The notes beneath the pieces were generated by a model. It made no database searches, was not told where the DNA came from, and saw nothing but the letters and a program-made list of their open reading frames with translations. Below are positions 21,717 through 24,045 of a stretch of DNA of 24,045 bases, piece by piece. How positions within the stretch are numbered: position 1 is the stretch's first letter; each line of letters starts with the position of its first letter. The DNA comes from Basidiobolus ranarum (taxonomy: Eukaryota; Basidiobolomycota; Basidiobolomycetes; Basidiobolales), in the NCBI GenBank assembly GCA_040143965.1, contig JASJQH010007033.1:1-24045 (forward strand), written 5' to 3'. The translations under genes were made by a program, and so were the position numbers.

Positions 21717-22774
21717 AAGAACGATAAGAATGCTTTACAAAGAAACATCAACCATGCAATAAAATAGTACTCAACACGTCAATACTAAGAAAATCCAAGG
21801 TAGCTATGATATCATTGTGACAGCCTAATTACCTATCAAGAAGCTATCCTTTAACAAATTAGGCTCATATATATGTATCACCTTTTGGGATTGTATTGGT
21901 TACGGATAGGAACCCTAAGCACCTGAAAGATCTAAAACCTATGTCTTTTACTTTGAAATACTCATTCTAATAAATACACCCCAACCCTAAGTTTGACTAG
22001 CATTTCGAGAAGATGAGATAAGTTAGTATACTTGGTAATCAACGATTGTTAACAATATTTTAAAATTATTTACATCGGAAATATATGTTGTGAACTTATG
22101 ATTCGACTTACGTCTCATTAGCAATATATACATGATAGCAGAGAAAGGGAGTGAAAGTCTCTAGAACATTTTATTGTTAGTGGACTATATATATTGTATC
22201 TGCATTGAATTACAAGTGTTCAGGATAATTAGAAGAAATAAGTGATTTGCACTGATTGTTTTATTGAATTGAAAATTAGTATCTATACTTATGTCGGGAA
22301 TGAAGGGCAATAACAGATATGTGTTCTTAGGGTGTTCAGGAAGTTAGGGCCCAAGATAGGGGAGTTTTGGGTGAGTTAGTAACTTTTTTGACATTTATCA
22401 AATATATGTGAAGATTTTGCTCTATGAGATATTATATAATATTATATATATTAACTAAATAAGTAACAACTATGCAAAGCAAGATATATGCATAGTCAAG
22501 TGCTAATTCTAATATTTCAGTAATATATACATGGTGTAAGTATTTAATAAACTTCCACTATGTCCAGTTGGTGTATATATACTTCTGCTGGTAATCAAGA
22601 AAAATCAAGAAGGTACCTGTATGATGCTAAAAAGCAGATGGAAATATTTGAGCAGTTTGAAAAGCTACCATTGCATTATCTACTGAAATTACAAGACTAA
22701 AATTGAAACATGTTTTTGATATATTTCAGAAGCACATTACTTTTGAACACCTACATACTCATTCATTCATCTAT
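21717..22774. other. AT-rich non-coding region
   Basis: Low-complexity AT-rich DNA with runs such as ATTATATAATATTATATATA near 22431-22450. A 46-codon ATG-started frame at 22560-22700 (+) has charged residues (RRYLYDAKKQMEIFEQFEK) but no known family. Probably repeat-derived, given the retroelement relic next to it. Confidence 0.45.
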
Positions 22775-22865
22775 ATAAGTATTCTAGAAGCCTGGTGGAG
22801 GTGGTTTGGAGAACTAGAGAAATTGGTGGCTTACACTTATTGATTTATTGAGTAGAAGGTTGACA
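22775..22865 (-). repeat. diverged repeat copy B (possible LTR end)
   Basis: On the minus strand this unit starts TGTCAACC at 22865. Its core at 22829-22793 matches repeat copy A (23820-23784) at 29 of 37 positions. Similarity fades on both sides. It lies about 985 bp from copy A in the same orientation, with the copia fragment between them, as LTRs would. Confidence 0.5.
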
Positions 22866-23121
22866 TTTATAGTTTTGTCAAGATATAAACAAGTTAACAT
22901 GGAGAATGTGTTAAGAAAGGTCCTACAAACATGTGTGTGGAGCTTAGGGCTTCTAGCACAAGTTTGAAAAAATCTATATATCTGGGAACTTCTGAGTAAG
23001 TGTCAATATTCCAAGCAAATTCCAATTCAGAATAATGGGTAATATCTTAGTGAAATATAAGATAACTAAGTACTGAGCTATATATAACTATATAGGTGTT
23101 TAGGCAATGCTAATTTCAACA

Positions 23122-23487
23122 ATATTTAACCAAAACTGCTAAAATTAATCCAATTGAACTAAACTTTGCTACAGGAGCAAAAGTTTCTGTATAGTCTATT
23201 CCTGGTGCTTGGGAATAGCCTTTGGCCACTGGTCTATCCTTGTACCTTTCTATACTGCCATCAGAGTTGTATTAAACTTCAAACACCAGTTGACAGGCAA
23301 TGGATATTCAAGCATCAGGTAAGTTGGTTAAAATCCAAGTTTGATTATCAATCAAAGCCTGAGACTCATCAGCCATTACAGATCTTCAAAATTTTGTGTG
23401 AGGGCAATTCAGGGCCTCTTTTACAGTTTGGGGTTCATGTACATAGCTGAGCAGGAATAGGCCTAATTTTGGGCCATATTGATTAAA
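23122..23487 (-). pseudogene. Ty1/copia reverse transcriptase fragment (dead)
   Basis: One continuous minus-strand frame, 23487 down to 23122, encodes the start of a copia-type reverse transcriptase (RVT_2). Recognisable blocks are YVHEPQTVKEALNCP (about 23445-23401), ALIDNQTWILTNLPD (about 23357-23313), [11 protein letters not shown] (about 23270-23238) and [13 protein letters not shown] then [10 protein letters not shown] (about 23229-23161). Three in-frame stops interrupt it: one where the family has a Trp (after HTKF), one after LPD-A, and one just before YNSDG. No frameshift is needed, so decay is by substitution. Homology ends sharply at 23122, before the palm-domain catalytic motifs. 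The plus-strand frame over 23166-23450 is its antisense shadow. Confidence 0.85.
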
Positions 23488-23628
23488 GTCCATCTATAGT
23501 GAGAATTGCCTAACTTATGCTGTCGCTAAGCAACATACTTAAGTATCCATTTAGTTGATCACTATGATTAAGTAGTTACCTGACTTTATCACATGACTAT
23601 ATCCCTATTCTCATTTTCCTTCTAACAA

Positions 23629-23650
23629 ATCATGTGACCCATCACATGAT
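23629..23650. repeat. CATGTGA/TCACATG inverted repeat
   Basis: Nine-base arms ATCATGTGA and TCACATGAT are separated by CCCA. A third TCACATGA-type site lies at 23589-23596. They sit between the RT fragment and repeat copy A, where the LTR or leader of the old element would be, and could have been binding sites for a bHLH-type factor. Function is speculative. Confidence 0.5.
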
Positions 23651-23764
23651 CATTATCCAATCAGTATTACCCACTGAGCTATCTGCCAAGACACAAGTCA
23701 AGATGAGTCACAAGAATCATAACTAATGATCTTTCACTGCCAACACTTCAGCAATGCATAACTT

Positions 23765-23850
23765 GTTAAAGTATTTGGGAGCCCATTGGAAGTGATTTGG
23801 AGGATTAGAGGAATTGGTGGTTTTGTTGGATAATTAATCTTTATTCAACA
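23765..23850 (-). repeat. diverged repeat copy A (possible LTR end)
   Basis: On the minus strand this unit starts TGTTGAATAAAG at 23850 and contains the 37-nt block (23820-23784) shared with copy B. TG at the outer end is the usual start of an LTR. It lies upstream of the RT fragment in the fragment's own orientation, as a 5' LTR should. Confidence 0.5.
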
Positions 23851-24045
23851 TCATAGGCAACTTTAGTTATGATATATATATCAGAAACAGAAAGCAATGT
23901 ATCTATAGCCCCTATATTCTAAATAGGAATATCCCTATATCTATATAACAAGTATGTCTTATTACCCCCACTTATCTATTATATCTTATTACACAAACTC
24001 CTGAATATCTCAAACAATTGATTTACTTTTCTACTATATGAGTCA
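23851..24045. other. AT-rich flank, no gene seen
   Basis: Window end. Short TATA-rich and CCCTATA-type runs, no open frame or motif of note. Confidence 0.5.

Larger units (their letters stand above)
22775..23850 (-). mobile_element. decayed, shortened copia-type retrotransposon
   Basis: Two same-orientation diverged repeats flank a dead copia RT fragment. The arrangement fits an LTR element on the minus strand that lost most of its interior: no gag, protease, integrase or RNase H is recognisable. Full copia elements are about 5 kb; here the repeat starts are about 985 bp apart. Exact LTR lengths and target-site duplications could not be fixed by eye; the 3' LTR may extend below 22775. Confidence 0.5.

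Noticed and set aside
21640-21760. Signal-peptide-like frame MFLCKAFLSFLCPAIF joined to the Cys-rich ORF
   Set aside because: It would need an intron of only 29 nt; all other introns in the window are 43 nt or longer.
23166-23450. 94-codon plus-strand ORF
   Set aside because: Antisense of the copia reverse transcriptase fragment.

Overview
The window looks like nuclear DNA of a filamentous, probably early-diverging fungus. Genes are sparse (six or seven convincing ones in 24 kb). Introns are short, about 43-104 nt, with GT..AG ends. The set of a 7-transmembrane RGS protein, a Crz1-like C2H2 factor, an Shg1-domain protein and a copia-type retrotransposon relic fits fungi. The exact lineage is an inference I cannot settle from the sequence.

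Layout from left to right: (1) 1-1745, no convincing gene; a weak open frame runs off the left edge on the minus strand. (2) 1830-2534 (+), an intronless AlkB/ALKBH2-type DNA dealkylation dioxygenase behind an inverted CCAAT box and a TATA box. (3) 3594-5165 (-), a four-exon TLDc protein of the MEAK7/TLDC1 type with an N-myristoylation signal; the AlkB and TLDc genes converge. (4) About 2.9 kb without a recognisable gene. (5) 8069-9337 (+), a seven-TM protein with a C-terminal RGS domain; an extra 5' mini-exon is possible. (6) About 1.8 kb of AT-rich intergenic DNA. (7) 11136-13160 (+), a nine-exon gene joining an N-terminal COMPASS/Shg1 (BOD1-like) domain to a C-terminal SGF29-type tandem Tudor H3K4me-reader domain. 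(8) About 3 kb without a recognisable gene. (9) 16196-17179 (-), a Crz1-like three-finger transcription factor. (10) About 3.6 kb mostly empty, with one possible first exon. (11) 20800-21091 (-), a possible two-exon gene for a 67-residue coiled-coil protein. (12) 21237-21716 (-), a cysteine-rich single-pass membrane protein. (13) 21717-24045, AT-rich repeat DNA holding a dead Ty1/copia reverse transcriptase fragment between two diverged, same-orientation repeats that may be old LTRs.

The genes do not form a pathway or cluster. They are ordinary unlinked eukaryotic genes: DNA repair, a lysosome/TOR-type TLDc protein, heterotrimeric G-protein signalling, chromatin and a transcription factor. 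The most interesting item is the Shg1-SGF29 fusion. It places a subunit module of the H3K4 methyltransferase complex and a reader of H3K4 methylation on one polypeptide, and retention of its third intron would yield a free-standing Shg1-like protein.
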